Of a stretch of 64,000 nt of DNA, positions 13,444 to 25,073 are shown in pieces. A program made the translations under genes and the position numbers. Source of the DNA: Agrostemma githago (Eukaryota > Streptophyta > Magnoliopsida > Caryophyllales > Caryophyllaceae). The stretch is from positions 41,369,077 through 41,433,076 of the forward strand of contig OY288254.1 in NCBI GenBank assembly GCA_958450325.1, in the 5' to 3' direction. How positions within the stretch are numbered: the stretch's first letter is position 1; the number at the start of each line of letters is the position of its first letter. The notes under the pieces were generated by a model that did not search any database, was not told the origin of the DNA, and worked only from the letters and a program-made list of their open reading frames with translations.

Positions 13444-13444
<1 letters not shown>
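13119..13444. mobile_element. Foldback MITE with arms of about 105 bases
   Basis: The left arm begins AGAGTAAATTAAAAATTACT and the right arm ends AGTAATTTTTAGTTTACTCT. The arms are inverted copies for about 105 bases, with a central part of about 110 bases that is not paired. It lies between the Athila integrase and the downstream ORF. A clear target duplication is not visible because the right flank is an AAT microsatellite. The superfamily is uncertain. Confidence 0.7.

Positions 13445-13522
<78 letters not shown>
13445..13522. repeat. (AAT)n microsatellite
   Basis: About 26 uninterrupted AAT units start directly at the right end of the foldback MITE. Confidence 0.97.
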
Positions 13523-13526
<4 letters not shown>

Positions 13527-13579
13527 AGTGATAGGAGGGAAGGGGGGGGTCGGGTTTAAGGTAATAATATTTTTTTTTT

Positions 13580-13760
13580 AGAATTCCGCACGGTAAGTTA
13601 GGTATCGCACGGTAAGAAACGCACGGTAATGTCGTGCCTTAAGCAGTTACGCACAGCATACCGTGCGCAACGCTTGCTACGCCTATTTTCCCTTTTTTTT
13701 GTTTCTAAGCTCTCCAAATCGATCCCAACATGCACCAAACCCTTAATCAAGCTTCAATGA
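13580..13760 (-). repeat. LTR-like fragment inside the Athila interior
   Basis: The GCACGGTAAG units and the following TACGCACAG...CCGTGC, then CCTATTTTCCC, resemble the U3 part of the element's own LTRs (8537-8660 and 22605-22690). The copy is diverged and has no LTR ends. It may be an old duplication of the U3 dyad cluster into the interior. Confidence 0.5.
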
Positions 13761-13930
13761 CGAGATAAATCGTCACAAAAATGCCCCTTCAAGAAAATCC
13801 AATAAGAAGAAGAAGTAGAAAAGTGTCAAGAATCGGGGTTGCCTCCCTCGAAGCGCCTTTGTTTAAGGTCGTTAGCTCGACCGAATGAAGTTATTGAGAA
13901 TATACAAAAACAATATCCTTAAGAATAGAA

Positions 13931-16900
13931 CTAGTTGAGATTGAGGGAAGCAATTTCCCTTTGCATTGGTTGCCCGGTAAAATAATGCTTAAGCCGGCTA
14001 CGATTAACCTTGAATGTTTGCTCATTTCCCTCTACCTCCACCGAACCACAGGGAAATACTTTCACAACCTTGAACGGACCCGACCACCTTGACTTGAGCT
14101 TCCCGGGAAATAGCCTCAACCTTGAGTTGAAAAGGAGAACTAACTCACCTTTTTTGAATTCCCTCCGTACTAGATTCTTGTCATGGAATCTCTTAGTTTT
14201 CTCCTTGTAAATCTTTGCATTCTCGTATGCATGGAGACGGAATTTTTCAAGCTCATTTAGGTCTAGGAGCCTCCTTTCACCGGCTTTCTTCATATCCAAG
14301 TTGAGATGCTTGATCGCCCAATAAGCCTTGTGTTCCATCTCAACGGGAAGGTGACAAGTTTTCCCGTATACGAGACGGAATGGGGAAGTTCCGATTGGGA
14401 TCTTGAAGGCGGTGCGGTATGCCCAAAGGGCTTCATCAATTTTTGATGCCCAATCCTTCCTCGACCGGTTGACCGTTTTCTCAAGAACCGCCTTGATTTC
14501 ACGATTTGAAATTTTCGCTTGTCCATTTGTTTGCGGATGATAAGCAAGGCTCTTCTTGTGTTGAATCCCGTACTTCTTTAGCATGGTGGCCAATGTCTTC
14601 TCAAGAAAATGGGTACCCCTATCACTAATTAAAACCCTCGGGACTCCAAATCTCGGAAATATTGTCTTAGTCAAGAGCTTCATTACCGATTTTGCATCAC
14701 ATGTCTTCGTGGGGATTGCCTCCACCCACTTGCTCACATAATCTACCGCCACCAAGATGTACTCGTTCCCATAGGATGAAGGGAAAGGACCTTGGTAGTT
14801 TATTCCCCACACATCGAAAAGTTCAACTTCAAGCATGTATTGGAGCGGCATCTCATGGCGCCTAGATAGGTTCTCACTCCTTTGGCACTTGTCACAACTC
14901 TTGACATAGGCGGCTACGTCATGGTAGATGGTGGGCCAATAAAATCCGCATTGTAGGATCTTAACGGATGTCTTCATAGAGCTTGTGTGGCCGCCACAAG
15001 GCATGTCATGACAATGCATTATAATGGACTTGACTTCATCATAGGGTACACATCTCCGGAATAAACCGTCGGCACATGATTTGTATAAGTTGGGATCCTC
15101 CCAATGGAATTGCTTAACATCATGGAAGAACTTCTTCTTTTTGTGGGAGTCATAGTCTTGAGGCACAATCCCCGACACAATATAGTTTACAAAAACAGCA
15201 TACCATGGGGCTTCTACCATTGATAGAGCTAATAGATGATCATCTCGAAGAGAATCGTCGATAGGAATTTCCGGATCACGATCATCGAGCACTAGACGAG
15301 ATAAATGGTCGGCGACCACATTCTCCGTTCCCTTCTTGTCCCGGACCTCAATATCGAACTCTTGGAGAAGTAGAACCCACCGAAGTAGACGAGCTTTGGA
15401 ATCCTTCTTGGCCATGAGATACTTTAAGGCCGAATGGTCAGTGTGGACAATAACCTTCGATCCAACAAGATAAGATCGAAATTTCTCCATGGAGTACACC
15501 ACCGCTAGAAGTTCCTTCTCGGTGGTGGTGTAGTTTGCTTGAGCAGAGTCTAATGTTTTGCTCGCGTAATGTATAGCATGGAGTTTTCCTTCTTTCCTTT
15601 GTCCCAAAACCGCTCCAATGGCAAAATTGCTTGCATCGCACATGAGCTCGAAGGGGATACTCCAATCCGGTGGTTGGACTATGGGAGCCGAAATGAGAGC
15701 ATTTTTCAACCTATCAAAAGCATCAAGGCAAGCATTAGTCATGATAAAAGGAGCATCCTTGGCGAGGAGTTCCGTTAAGGGCCTATCTATCTTGGAAAAA
15801 TCTTTAATGAAACGGCGGTAAAACCCCGCATGACCAAGAAAGCTACGAATCCCCTTGACGTTACTCGGTGGAGGCAATTTTTCAATGGCCTCGATCTTCG
15901 CCCTATCAACTTCTATTCCCCGGTTAGATACTACATGACCTAAAACTATCCCCTCCATCACCATAAAGTGACACTTTTCCCAATTTAGTGTTAGACCGGT
16001 TTCCTTACACTATGGTAGGATCTTATCAAAGTTTTCCAAGCAATTTTTGAAAGAAAAACCTACAACGGAGAAATCATCCATAAATGCTTCAAGGGTCTTT
16101 TCCACAAAATCGGAAAAAATAGACATCAAGCAACGTTGGAACGTACTTGGCGCATTACATAACCCAAAGGGCATACGACGGTAGGCGTATACCCCGTAAG
16201 TGCAAGTGAATGTAGTCTTCTCTTGATCATCGGGATGGATCGGGATTTGGAAAAATCCCGAAAATCCATCCAAATAACAAAAGTAAGAATGTTTGGCCAG
16301 GCGTTCTAACATTTGGTCTATGAAAGGGAGGGGGAAGTGGTCTTTTCGGGTGGCTTTGTTGAGTTGACAGTAATCTATAACCATGTGCCAGCCGATAATT
16401 GGCCTAGTAGACACTAATTCTCCTTTATCATTCTTGACAACTGTCGTCCCTCCTTTCTTAGGGACGACATAAACGGGGCTTACCCACCTACTATCCGAAA
16501 TTGGATAAATGGTGTTGGCATCTGATAAGTGTAGTTTGTAGTGCCTATTTGTTGTGTTTTGGTCCCTTTTCCTTGTGGAATCGCTCCTTCGGAGCGATTC
16601 ATGGGCTTCTTATGCTTCCTTTAGTTCGTTTCAGGTTCCCGAGGCCGAATTGGAAGAGTTGGAGCGATTCCGACTCCATACATACACATTTTGGAGCCAA
16701 CGAGATAAAGGAACGATGACTCGAGACCTTGGAATCGACCCCGAAACCTTGGGACCCAATCTCGAGCCTCCGAGACCCGATCCCTAGACCGAGAATCGGT
16801 GGGAAGCCCATGAGGGGCAAGGAAGGAACAAAGAGCATTTAGGAAGGCATACAAGACCCTTCCCGGTCGGGATGGTGGCCTTCCCGATCGGGAAGGGATG

Positions 16901-18301
16901 CACGTTTAGGAGCGCCACTGTGGGTCCTTCCCGGTCGGGTTGAGCCCTTCCCGGTCGGGTTGAGCCCTTCCCGATCGGGATGGAAGAACCCTTCCCGATC
17001 GGGATGGGCTACAGCTCACCCGCTCTTCTTCTTTTCTTCTTCCTCATTCTTGTACCCATATATATACTCCCTTCTTGTAATTTTAAGACATCTTATCTTA
17101 ACCTACATTAGTTTAAGCCTCCAAAACCCTAGATTTACTCTCACTCATTAGCTTTAATCTTCCCTTAATCTTAGTTAATCCTTAGTTAATTATTGTAATT
17201 ATTTCTTGTATTAAGAGGATACTTGAAGAATTCTCCAAGATTGACAACCTTGGGTTTTATTTGGGTTCTTATTTATACAAGTTTGCATCTTTTCATCTTC
17301 CTAGTGTTGGTATAACCCTTCTTACTCTTGTCTTTGTTTATTCAATCTTGTTTCATCTTTTTATTGTTATTGTTATTGTTAATGATAATGGATGCTTGTT
17401 TTGTGACATTGATTTTTCTTATTATTGTTGGTTTTCTATTGATAATGAGTGAGTAGTTTCTTTGTGGGGTTAGAAGGGGGATTAGGGGTAGATTATGGAT
17501 GATTAATGTTGTTTAAGGGGAAAAGGTTGCATCTTTGTTGTTAGTCACATTGTAGGCACTCTATGTGTTTGTTGATATGCTTGTGTGAGTTGTAGTGGCC
17601 ATGCTTCCCATGCTTGTGTTCATCTTCTCATTGATTGCTTATTTTGTGGAAATGTTGAGAATAGTCATAGTCACGAGAGTGCCGACTAGGGTCTAAGTTG
17701 CGAGAGCCCGGACTCACCTTGACATCGGTCTAAGTTGCGAGAGCCCGGACCGACTCTAGCGATTAGGAGACACCTTTACCCTTGATCACCGCGATTACCC
17801 ATCTACCTCTTTGAACCCGACCTACCCCGCTTCTTTCCATATTTGTGTTAATCTTCTTAGTTAGACATCGTTCTTTTAGTTTATTTGTTAGTTTGATCAT
17901 TAGCTTAGTCTTACCTCTCCTCCATCATTAGTTTTCCTTTTATTGCATTCTTTGTGTTTGTTTGGTAATCTAGTCTCGTTTTAGGCCAACCTAGTCTAAA
18001 CCTTGATTTACCGTCCTCGTGGATACGATCCCGACTTACCCAAGCTACTCACTAGGTTAGTCGGTGTTATATTGATCGGCTAGGGACGTGACGAATCCTT
18101 ACCATCAGCATCAAGAAGCTTTAACACCTCCTTCCTCACTACCTCCACCATAGCGGGATTAAGGCGTCTTTGACGCTCAATAGAGGAAGTTCTCTCATCC
18201 TCCAAAAGGATGCGATGAGAGCATAAGGCGGGACTAATACCCCGAATATCATCAATAGTATACCCAATGACTTCTCTATACTTTCTCAAAACCTCCAACA
18301 A
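13931..18301 (-). pseudogene. pol: Athila pol: reverse transcriptase, RNase H, integrase (split by solo LTR)
   Basis: The pieces are 18301-18113 (N-terminal RT), then 16517-16010 after the solo LTR, then 15964-13931. RT shows VSPVYVVPKKGG, FPLPFIDQML and the active site FMDD. RNase H contains IVHTDHSALKYL. Integrase has the zinc-binding pattern HCHDMPCGGH ... CDKCQ. The integrase catalytic triad is damaged: DVWGINYQGP has Asn for the first Asp, and TNGQAKISNRE has Lys for the Glu; the middle Asp (ISDRGTHF) is intact. A premature TAG lies at 16008-16010. The solo LTR splits the RT between KLLDA and TIYPISDSRW. Not functional. Confidence 0.93.
16523..18107 (+). mobile_element. Solo LTR inserted in the Athila RT gene
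   Basis: It starts TGATAAGTGTAGTTTGTAG and ends TTACCATCA, and is flanked by GCATC on both sides (16518-16522 and 18108-18112). It is homologous along its length to the LTR at 30724-32263. TATA box TATATATA at about 17059-17066. A cluster of TTCCCGGTCGGG/TTCCCGATCGGGA palindromes lies at 16858-17006, about 55 bases upstream of the TATA box. The conserved block GTGGATACGATCCC lies at about 18019. Confidence 0.92.
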
Positions 18302-18438
18302 GTCATGTACTTATTGGTCATTGAGTGCACTATTGACAATGATTGGCTAAAAATCATTAGGACCTAAAAAAGCGTATTTAAGAGATGAAGGAAGAGGTTT
18401 CAACTCCACTTGAGGAGGTATTCTAGTGTCCTCGTGGT

Positions 18439-20916
18439 TCATTGCTTCAAGATTGAGTCCATCGCTAGTGCATATTCCATTGCATCCATTTCTGAATTCC
18501 CGACAACGGACTCCTCAAGCATATAATGAGCATCTTGTTCCTTGAAAGGCTCTTCAAGTATTTGCACTTGGTAACACGACCTAACATTTGAAGGCTCCTT
18601 CATTGCTTTCTCAAGTGAGTATTCCATCTTGTCATTTCCGACTTAGAGGGAGAGTTTACCATTCTTTACATCGATGAGAGCTCCCCCGGTAACTAGGCAT
18701 GGACGACCAAGTATTATGGGGATCTTGGTGTCATCGGGAATGTCCATGATATAAAAGTCACACGGGATGATTAAGTTCCCAACCTTGATTGGCACATCCT
18801 CGGCTACCCCCATTGGATACTTAACGGAACGATCCGCTAGTTGGAGGGACACTCTTGTGGGAGCTAGCTCAAAGCCTTCAAGCTTATTGAAGATGGAAAG
18901 GGGCATAAGGCTTACACTTGCCCCTAGATCACAAAATGCCTTCTCGATATTGATAGAACCAATTGAGCAAGGAATAGTGAAGCTCCCGGGATCTTCCAAC
19001 TTTTGTGGTAGCTTGTTTAAGAGTACGGCACTACACTCGTTTGAAAGACTTACCGAAAATTGCTCCCCATATGACTTCTTGGAGATGATATCCTTCAAGA
19101 ACTTTCCATAGGAAGGAATGTCTCTTATAACTTCAAGAAAAGGGAGTGTAATGTGCATACCCTTCATCATCTCCAAGAACTTGCCATACTTTTGCTCAAG
19201 CTTGGCTCTAGCTAGTCTTTGAGGAAATGGGATGGGTGGCACATATGCTTTGACTTCTATAGTCACCATTGGGGTTTCTTCCGCAACATGATCTTCAATA
19301 ATAAGTGGTTTATCAACAACCACTTCATTTGAACCCTCTTTGTCGCCATTTACTTCCTCACTTGCTTCATTCACATCATTAGTTTTTCTCTTCTTGTTGA
19401 CCACAATTTCATCCAAAATGCATCCATTCCTTAATTGAATGGCATTCAATTCGCCTTTACCCTTAGGATTTGCCTTAATGCCGCCCGGAAATGTCCCACT
19501 TGACACGGTCAACTCGTTGACTTGATTCGCGAGTTGTTCTATTTGATGATCGGTCATTCTTTGGGCATTTTGGACTTGACTCTTCAATTGAGAAATAGAA
19601 GATGTAGTCTCTTCATGGCGTTGGTCTTGGCGTTGAATGAAACTATTTTGGGTGCTCATCATTTGCTCCATAAGTATCTCCAAATTGGACTTTGGTGGTG
19701 GAGCTTGTTGTTGCACAACTTGTTGTTGTGGGACTTGTGCAAGTTGTTGTTGGACTTTTGGTATAGGAGTAGTAAAGGGTGTAGGAGTTTGAAATGGAAC
19801 TTGAAATTGATTTTGGAGGGGGGTTTGGAATGGAGTGGTGTTGAATGTTGGTCTTGCTTGAAAGTTTCTTGCTTGAAAACCCGATGTATCTTGTGCTTGG
19901 AAGTTAAACCCTTGGTTAAAGCCTTGATTTGGTCTTTGGAAGTTTTGATTGAAAGTACTCTTTTGTTGATTCAGTGGAGTTTGGAAGTTCTTGTTCCCAT
20001 AAGATAGGAACGCTCTTTGCCCGGGATGATATTGATTGTTGTTGAATGATTGTCATGCATTTGTTTCCCATATACCATTGGCTTGCTCCATGGTAGTAAT
20101 AACACAACACTCCGTGGCATCATGACTTGGACTTCCGCATAGCTCACAAGAGAACTCATTGGTCTCCTTAGAAGAACTTGATCTCCCTTGCTTGAATTGA
20201 GAAAGTTGTTTTGTCAAATTATCGATCTTTGCATTAAGAGCATTCAAAGTCTCACTATTGTCTTGCTTTTTCAACTTTCTTCTATCCCCACCCCAATGAT
20301 GATTATTGGAGGCCATCTTCTCAATGAAACCCATGGCCGCGGTGTGGTGTACTAGATCAATAGCACCACCGGCCGCCGCGTCCAATCCCACTTGGTATTC
20401 GGGACGCACACCATTGTAGAAGGTAAGGATAACCACATGGGGAGCTATGCCATGATGAGAGCATTGCCTTAGTAATTCCTTGAACCTCTCCCATGCATCG
20501 TAGAGGGATTCATGGTCTTCTTGGACAAAATTGGTTATATCGTTTCGGTATTTCGCCGTCTTGCCCGGTGGAAAGAACTTCAAAAGGAAAGCCTTGGATA
20601 GTTTATCCCAACTATCAAAAGAGCCGGTCGGTTGACTTCTTATCCACTCCTTGGCTCTCCCCGTCAATGAATAGGGGAAAAGTCTCAAGCGAATAGCTTC
20701 ATCCGAGGCTCCATTGATCTTGACATTGTCGCAAGCTTCCAAGAATAAATTAATATGCTCATTGGGATTATCAAGAATTAACCCGGAAAATTGATTTTGT
20801 TGCACGAATTGAATGAGAGCGGGCTTGATCTCAAAATTATTTGCTACAATTGCGGGCCTCATAATACTTGATTGCGACACCACTTGGGGTGTCGATTCCT
20901 CTAGTATAGAAGCCAT
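18439..20916 (-). pseudogene. gag: Athila gag and aspartic protease
   Basis: Minus strand, ATG at 20914-20916. The gag core (Retrotrans_gag type) includes GRAKEWIRSQPTGSFDSWD and is followed by a CCHC knuckle (CELCGSPSHDATEC). A Gln/Phe-rich linker follows, then the protease with CDLGASVSLMPLSIF, the D-L-G-A form typical of Athila. In-frame stops occur at about 20050 and 18640, and a frameshift lies after 18439 before the RT part. Gag and pol would be one reading frame in an intact Athila. Confidence 0.92.
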
Positions 20917-21253
20917 AATAGGAGGCGGTGAAGGGGTCTTGGAGAATTAACTTCTTCTTCGGACTCAATTGTTTCTTCGGATCTAATTTTTTCTTTGGAT
21001 TCGGAAATAATAGGAGGTGAAGGTGGTTGCCCTTGATTTCTTCTTCTTTCGGCGTTGTATCGCCTTGCCGTAGCTTCAATCTCGGGATTCAACAAATGAA
21101 TTGGTGAGAGCCCAAGAATCCGCCTACTCATGCAAAACAATACAAAAACTAGAAAGTAGAGGTTAGACCACGAGCAAAGGCACACCGAAGTGTGCAAAGT
21201 AACCAATGACTTAGTCTAAACGCAAGAATAAAAACTACTAGTACCGCTAACAC

Positions 21254-21271
21254 TCCCCGGCAACGGCGCCA
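21254..21271 (-). other. Athila primer binding site
   Basis: The minus strand reads TGGCGCCGTTGCCGGGGA, the usual Athila/Tat-type primer site, six bases from the end of the 5' LTR (21278). Confidence 0.9.
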
Positions 21272-21277
21272 AAAACT

Positions 21278-22938
21278 TGTTGGGGTTTTAATTACCCCGC
21301 AAGCACACGATATTATCGTAACACTAGAAAGGGTCGGTCCACAAGGAGTGTAGTGATTCCTAATCTCTTCAAATCTAAATGTTTATCTAAGTCGATAGAA
21401 ATGAGTGATGATAGACTAAAACTAGATGAATAAATGATAACTAAGATAAGGAATGACTAAAAATAAAATAAAACTAAAATAAACTAAGATAACTAAAGTA
21501 GTGACGATTGATCAAGAATAAAAAGGACTAGGGAATGATGTCGCTTCAATCCACCTAAATCGCATCAAAGTATATCAAGTATCGAAGGAATCAGGATCAA
21601 GGGCGAAGTTGTATGCATCTAGGTTGGCCACCTCCCTCCCGGGTTCGTGTCCGGCTTAATTTCCCGTTTACCTCTCTCCCGGGTTCGTAAGACGGAATCC
21701 TAAAGTCAAATCCGAGGGTCACTCCCGTGATAAGTCTCAAACCGACTCAAGTCAAAAAGGGTATGCATACTAGTGTAAAGGACACCACGCTCGACACTAC
21801 TCCCGTGTTCGATCTAGTACGGTAAGGCAAGATAAAAGGGTCAAACCGGTTACCCATCCTAATCGACTCCCATCGATGACCAAGGGATTAGGACCGTCTC
21901 AAACCCCTAAACCAAGATAATCCAAAATCCTCAACACCACTTCACCCAATCACCCAATTCAATCAATACAAAATATACAAGAGGCACAATTTAGGTGAAT
22001 TTAGGCTTCATTGACCCCTAGTGGGTGACTACTCACTAATCATGACTAAATTAGTAGAAGTAAACATAAAGGTGGAATCTTTAAGTATGAACATTGTTAT
22101 AAATTGAATTATACTACTAATTATGTAAATGTGGTCAAAATGGGGGAATTCTAATTGGGGAATTATAATGCTAACATGAAGAAATTCACAAACTTGAACA
22201 AGGTGAAAAAGGATGTAAGCAAGAGAAAACTAAATTAATTGGAAACTAGAGTAACAAACAAGGAAGAAGAAAGACTAACAAGAACTAGCAAGTAAAAACT
22301 AAGAATTTGGAGAAACAATAAAGGAAAAACAAAATTAGAGTAAAGATTAGAGATTACTAAAGATGGAGAGATAAGGAAGATAATAATAAAAGAAAAATAA
22401 TATAAAGCTTCAATCTTGAACAATATGGATGAAGATCTTCAAATAAAATTACACTTCTCTCTCTCTCTAAAAACCCAAGAAATTCAAACTAGAACTAGAA
22501 TAATGGTAACAAGCTTAGAGGCAAAAATCAGAAATGAGGTATTTATATGTTGGAATTAGGTTACATAGAAAACCGGTCGAAAACGGAGAAAATAACAAAA
22601 CCAGAGCTATGCACGGTAAGAAGCGCACGGTCGTGCCGTGCCTGAAGGAGTTACGCACGGCCGACCGTGCTTAACTCTTCCTATGCCCATTTTCTCGTTT
22701 CTTGATCTTCTATGCGCTTGTCTAGGCTCGAACTCGGTCCACGTGCTTCCTTTTACACGGGCATGCTCGGGTTTCATCGTTTTCGACACGGGAATGCCTA
22801 AAAATGAATAACAAACGCAAAAACCCGTGTAATACAAAAGATAGGCGAAATGAGTCAAAATGCCTAAGAAAATACAATTAATCGAGGCTAAATAAACGTC
22901 AAAAGGGTGTAGAAATACGGTCAATAACGAAGTTATCA
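21278..22938 (-). repeat. Athila 5' LTR
   Basis: 1661 bases, TG...CA ends (minus TGATAACT...CCCCAACA). A minus-strand TATA box (ACATATAAATACC) lies at about 22538-22550. A GCACGG...CCGTGC dyad cluster at 22610-22672 lies about 65 bases upstream of it. The block GGACCGACCC near the LTR 3' end is at about 21331-21345. It retains the empty site of the MITE that sits in the other LTR and has about 65 bases (22023-22088) missing there. Confidence 0.92.
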
Positions 22939-22943
22939 TCCTC

Positions 22944-23994
22944 GCTATATGATTTACTTATATTCGCATTTACAGTTTTTCGTATGATTTATTGCTTTTA
23001 TGACCTTATAATCGCATGCTAAATCATCTAACACGGAAATCAAAACGTAAATAAGCTAAAACTAAACAAAGTGATGGTCGGGTTCCGTATTAGTCCTGGT
23101 GCTCACCTTCTAAGGTTCGACGCATCCCTACTAATGTCAGACAGACGCATCTTAAGCAGAATACCAGGTAAGGCATTCCACGAGAACGACTAATATCTGT
23201 ATTATCACATTAAAACGGACTTGATAATACGTATAATATTTAGTACTCTCTACTCTCCTGTGTGCATCTTTTCATGGCTTGGTTGTCACGTGAAATCGCA
23301 TGCAAAGAATGTAAACACACATACTTCGACGACAAAGCTTACTTGTCCTTACATAACCGACATAGCAAACACATAGGCTTAAAACAATGGTTGTTACAGT
23401 ACTTCCACCACAACAAAGGAACAAAGTTATTAGCCCACCGATTGATTAGTAGAGGCCGCTACGTGCGGGCAGGATTGGGTGTTGATGTCTAGTGGACATT
23501 GGCTTCCCAATACGTACCCTCACCCCTTACTCAAAATCGACGGTTTTCGGATGTCCAAAACCATTGGCAATGAGAGTCATTCCAGGCATGGAGTGCTTAA
23601 GGGTACAAGTCTTTATCTTTAGGTCCCGTGCCCCCTCAACTTTGAGCCGGCTAAGGATCAAAGTTGACTTGAACGGTTTCCGAGTCCCCGTAATTGACTC
23701 AGTGGCGACTCCACAAATCGGCAACGAATTCAGATCACTAAAAAGATCGCCTTACCAAACATATCGGCCTTTAAACATTTACAACCACGACTCGATCGAT
23801 TCCAATGGAAACACGGGTTCCTGCTCTCGTCTAGTACAAGTCTGAATCATCATCCGAATCGAGGTCCGACACATCGCCTCGAACGCAAGATCGGACCAGC
23901 CCCCGACCGGGAGGGGGCCGCGTGGGTGGCCGCCGCGATTAAAAACTGGGACAGTCCCGCGCGGGGCGCCGGGCAGTGCGGACGGACGTCCACA
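22944..23994 (+). repeat. Right part of the Tat-type solo LTR
   Basis: The continuation of the LTR begun at 5395 after the Athila insertion. No credible coding frame. It ends GACGTCCACA and is followed by the ATAAT duplication and then the 22-bp minisatellite units. Confidence 0.7.
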
Positions 23995-23999
23995 ATAAT

Positions 24000-24122
24000 C
24001 ACAGAATTAACTCTGTACAGTCACACACTGTAAGGTCTAAAGTTACAGGCTGTAGGTTGCATGGTCACACACCTTAGGTTGTACAATCACACACTTCGTG
24101 GTGTACAACCACACACTTTATA
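24000..24122. repeat. 22-bp-register minisatellite, array 3 (right part)
   Basis: Units are nearly identical to those at 5205-5310, in the same order (CACAGAATTAACTCTGTACA, then CACACACTGTAAGG). About 110 bases are therefore present on both sides of the Tat-type LTR, far more than a target duplication. The likely cause is an original local repeat at the insertion site. Confidence 0.8.
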
Positions 24123-24531
24123 TAGTTGTGGGTGAAAAATCTGACGACGTACCATGTGACTTACGACAACTAATATTCACCCCCCCCCCCCCCCCCCCGT
24201 TAGGACTCACTTGCCCGTATACTGGGGCGGCCCGAATCAAGTGCCCCCGCGGACGAAGACTACGACGGCGTGCACGCAGCGTGGGACAGATTTGTACGAG
24301 ACTACAACGGAGCATTTGACATGGACGCCGAACTACTTTTGTCCCGGTACATGATAGGGGGCACTACGCGTGCATCTGCATCAACTTTAGAGAAAGCACC
24401 GTGGACATCCTCGTTCACCAGACACACAGCCCGGGCTCATATATGTTCTGGGTGTCACGCAGAATTGTAAGTTGCATGAGTAGGATTTAATTTCACGCGT
24501 CAAATATTCTGCTGCTTCTGTAGGTCTTAAC

Positions 24532-25073
24532 TAGGGATGGCAACAGACCGGGTCCGTCCCGGATCCGCATGGATCCAGATCCGCACTCCTAGTAGCGGAT
24601 ACGGATCCGGTCCAGATCCGACGGATCCCAAAGGTGCAGATCCAGATCCAGATCTGCCACGTCTGGATCGATCCGGATCGGATCCGCGGATCCAATTTCT
24701 TACTTATATTCTACAAATTTTTTGATTAACAAGTATTTGGGACCGTATTAAATTTTTATAATCTTACAAATAAAATCGAATAGAAAGATTCATAATCAAA
24801 GATAAGAAACTAAAAGAAAATAGTCTTAGAAATAACAAAAAAAACACAGATTAAAGTTATAAGTCACACACAATTTTATTATTATTATTATTATATTTTA
24901 ATAAAACGGATTTGCGGATCGGATCCGGATTTACTTATTAAGATCCAGATCCGAATCCGTTTAAAGATAGCGGATCCAAATCCAACGGATCTCAAAATTT
25001 AGGTTCCATATCCGATCCATGCGGACCGGATCTTGCGGATCCAGATCGGATCCCGGATCCGTTGTCATCCCAA
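24532..25073. mobile_element. hAT-type MITE rich in GGATCC, inserted at an exon start of unit B
   Basis: The ends are TAGGGATGGCAAC and GTTGTCATCCCAA (inverted with two mismatches). The flanking 8-base duplication is GTCTTAAC (24524-24531) and GTCTTGAC (25074-25081), with one difference; eight bases fits hAT. Both arms are dominated by overlapping GGATCCGGATCC-like repeats. It lies directly after the TTCTGTAG acceptor of the last exon of unit B. Confidence 0.8.

Larger units (their letters stand above)
6469..22938 (-). mobile_element. Athila-type Ty3/gypsy retrotransposon, complete but decayed
   Basis: The flanks are the 5-base duplication TCCTC (6464-6468 and 22939-22943). On the minus strand the order is 5' LTR (21278-22938), primer site (21254-21271), gag-protease (20916 to about 18439), RT-RNase H-integrase (18301-13931, split), Athila-specific downstream ORF (12613 to about 11200), long 3' untranslated region, purine tract and 3' LTR (6469-8886). 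Insertions inside it are two nested MITEs in the 3' LTR, a foldback MITE and a solo LTR in RT. Stops, frameshifts and lost integrase residues make it non-autonomous. It is inserted inside the Tat-type solo LTR. Confidence 0.92.
5395..23994 (+). mobile_element. Tat/Retand-type solo LTR, split by the Athila element
   Basis: The left part (5395-6468) starts TGTAGACACC and the right part (22944-23994) ends GACGTCCACA. The flanks are ATAGT (5390-5394) and ATAAT (23995-23999), a target duplication with one change. The ends and the block ACCCGATGACGATCGGAC match the minus-strand LTR at 40078-42728, so this is a relative of that Tat element. Together the parts are about 2.1 kb with no coding region, hence a solo LTR. 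GTGGCGACTCCAC near 23705 resembles the primer site used by Tat/Ogre elements but lies inside the LTR in both copies. Confidence 0.75.

Noticed and set aside
16523..18107. CACTA terminus suggested by TTTGTAGTG near the start
   Set aside because: The segment is a complete LTR with TG...CA ends and a GCATC target duplication; the match is coincidental.
19522..20007. 161-codon ORF on the plus strand
   Set aside because: Shadow of the Athila gag-protease frame on the minus strand, which has clear motifs.
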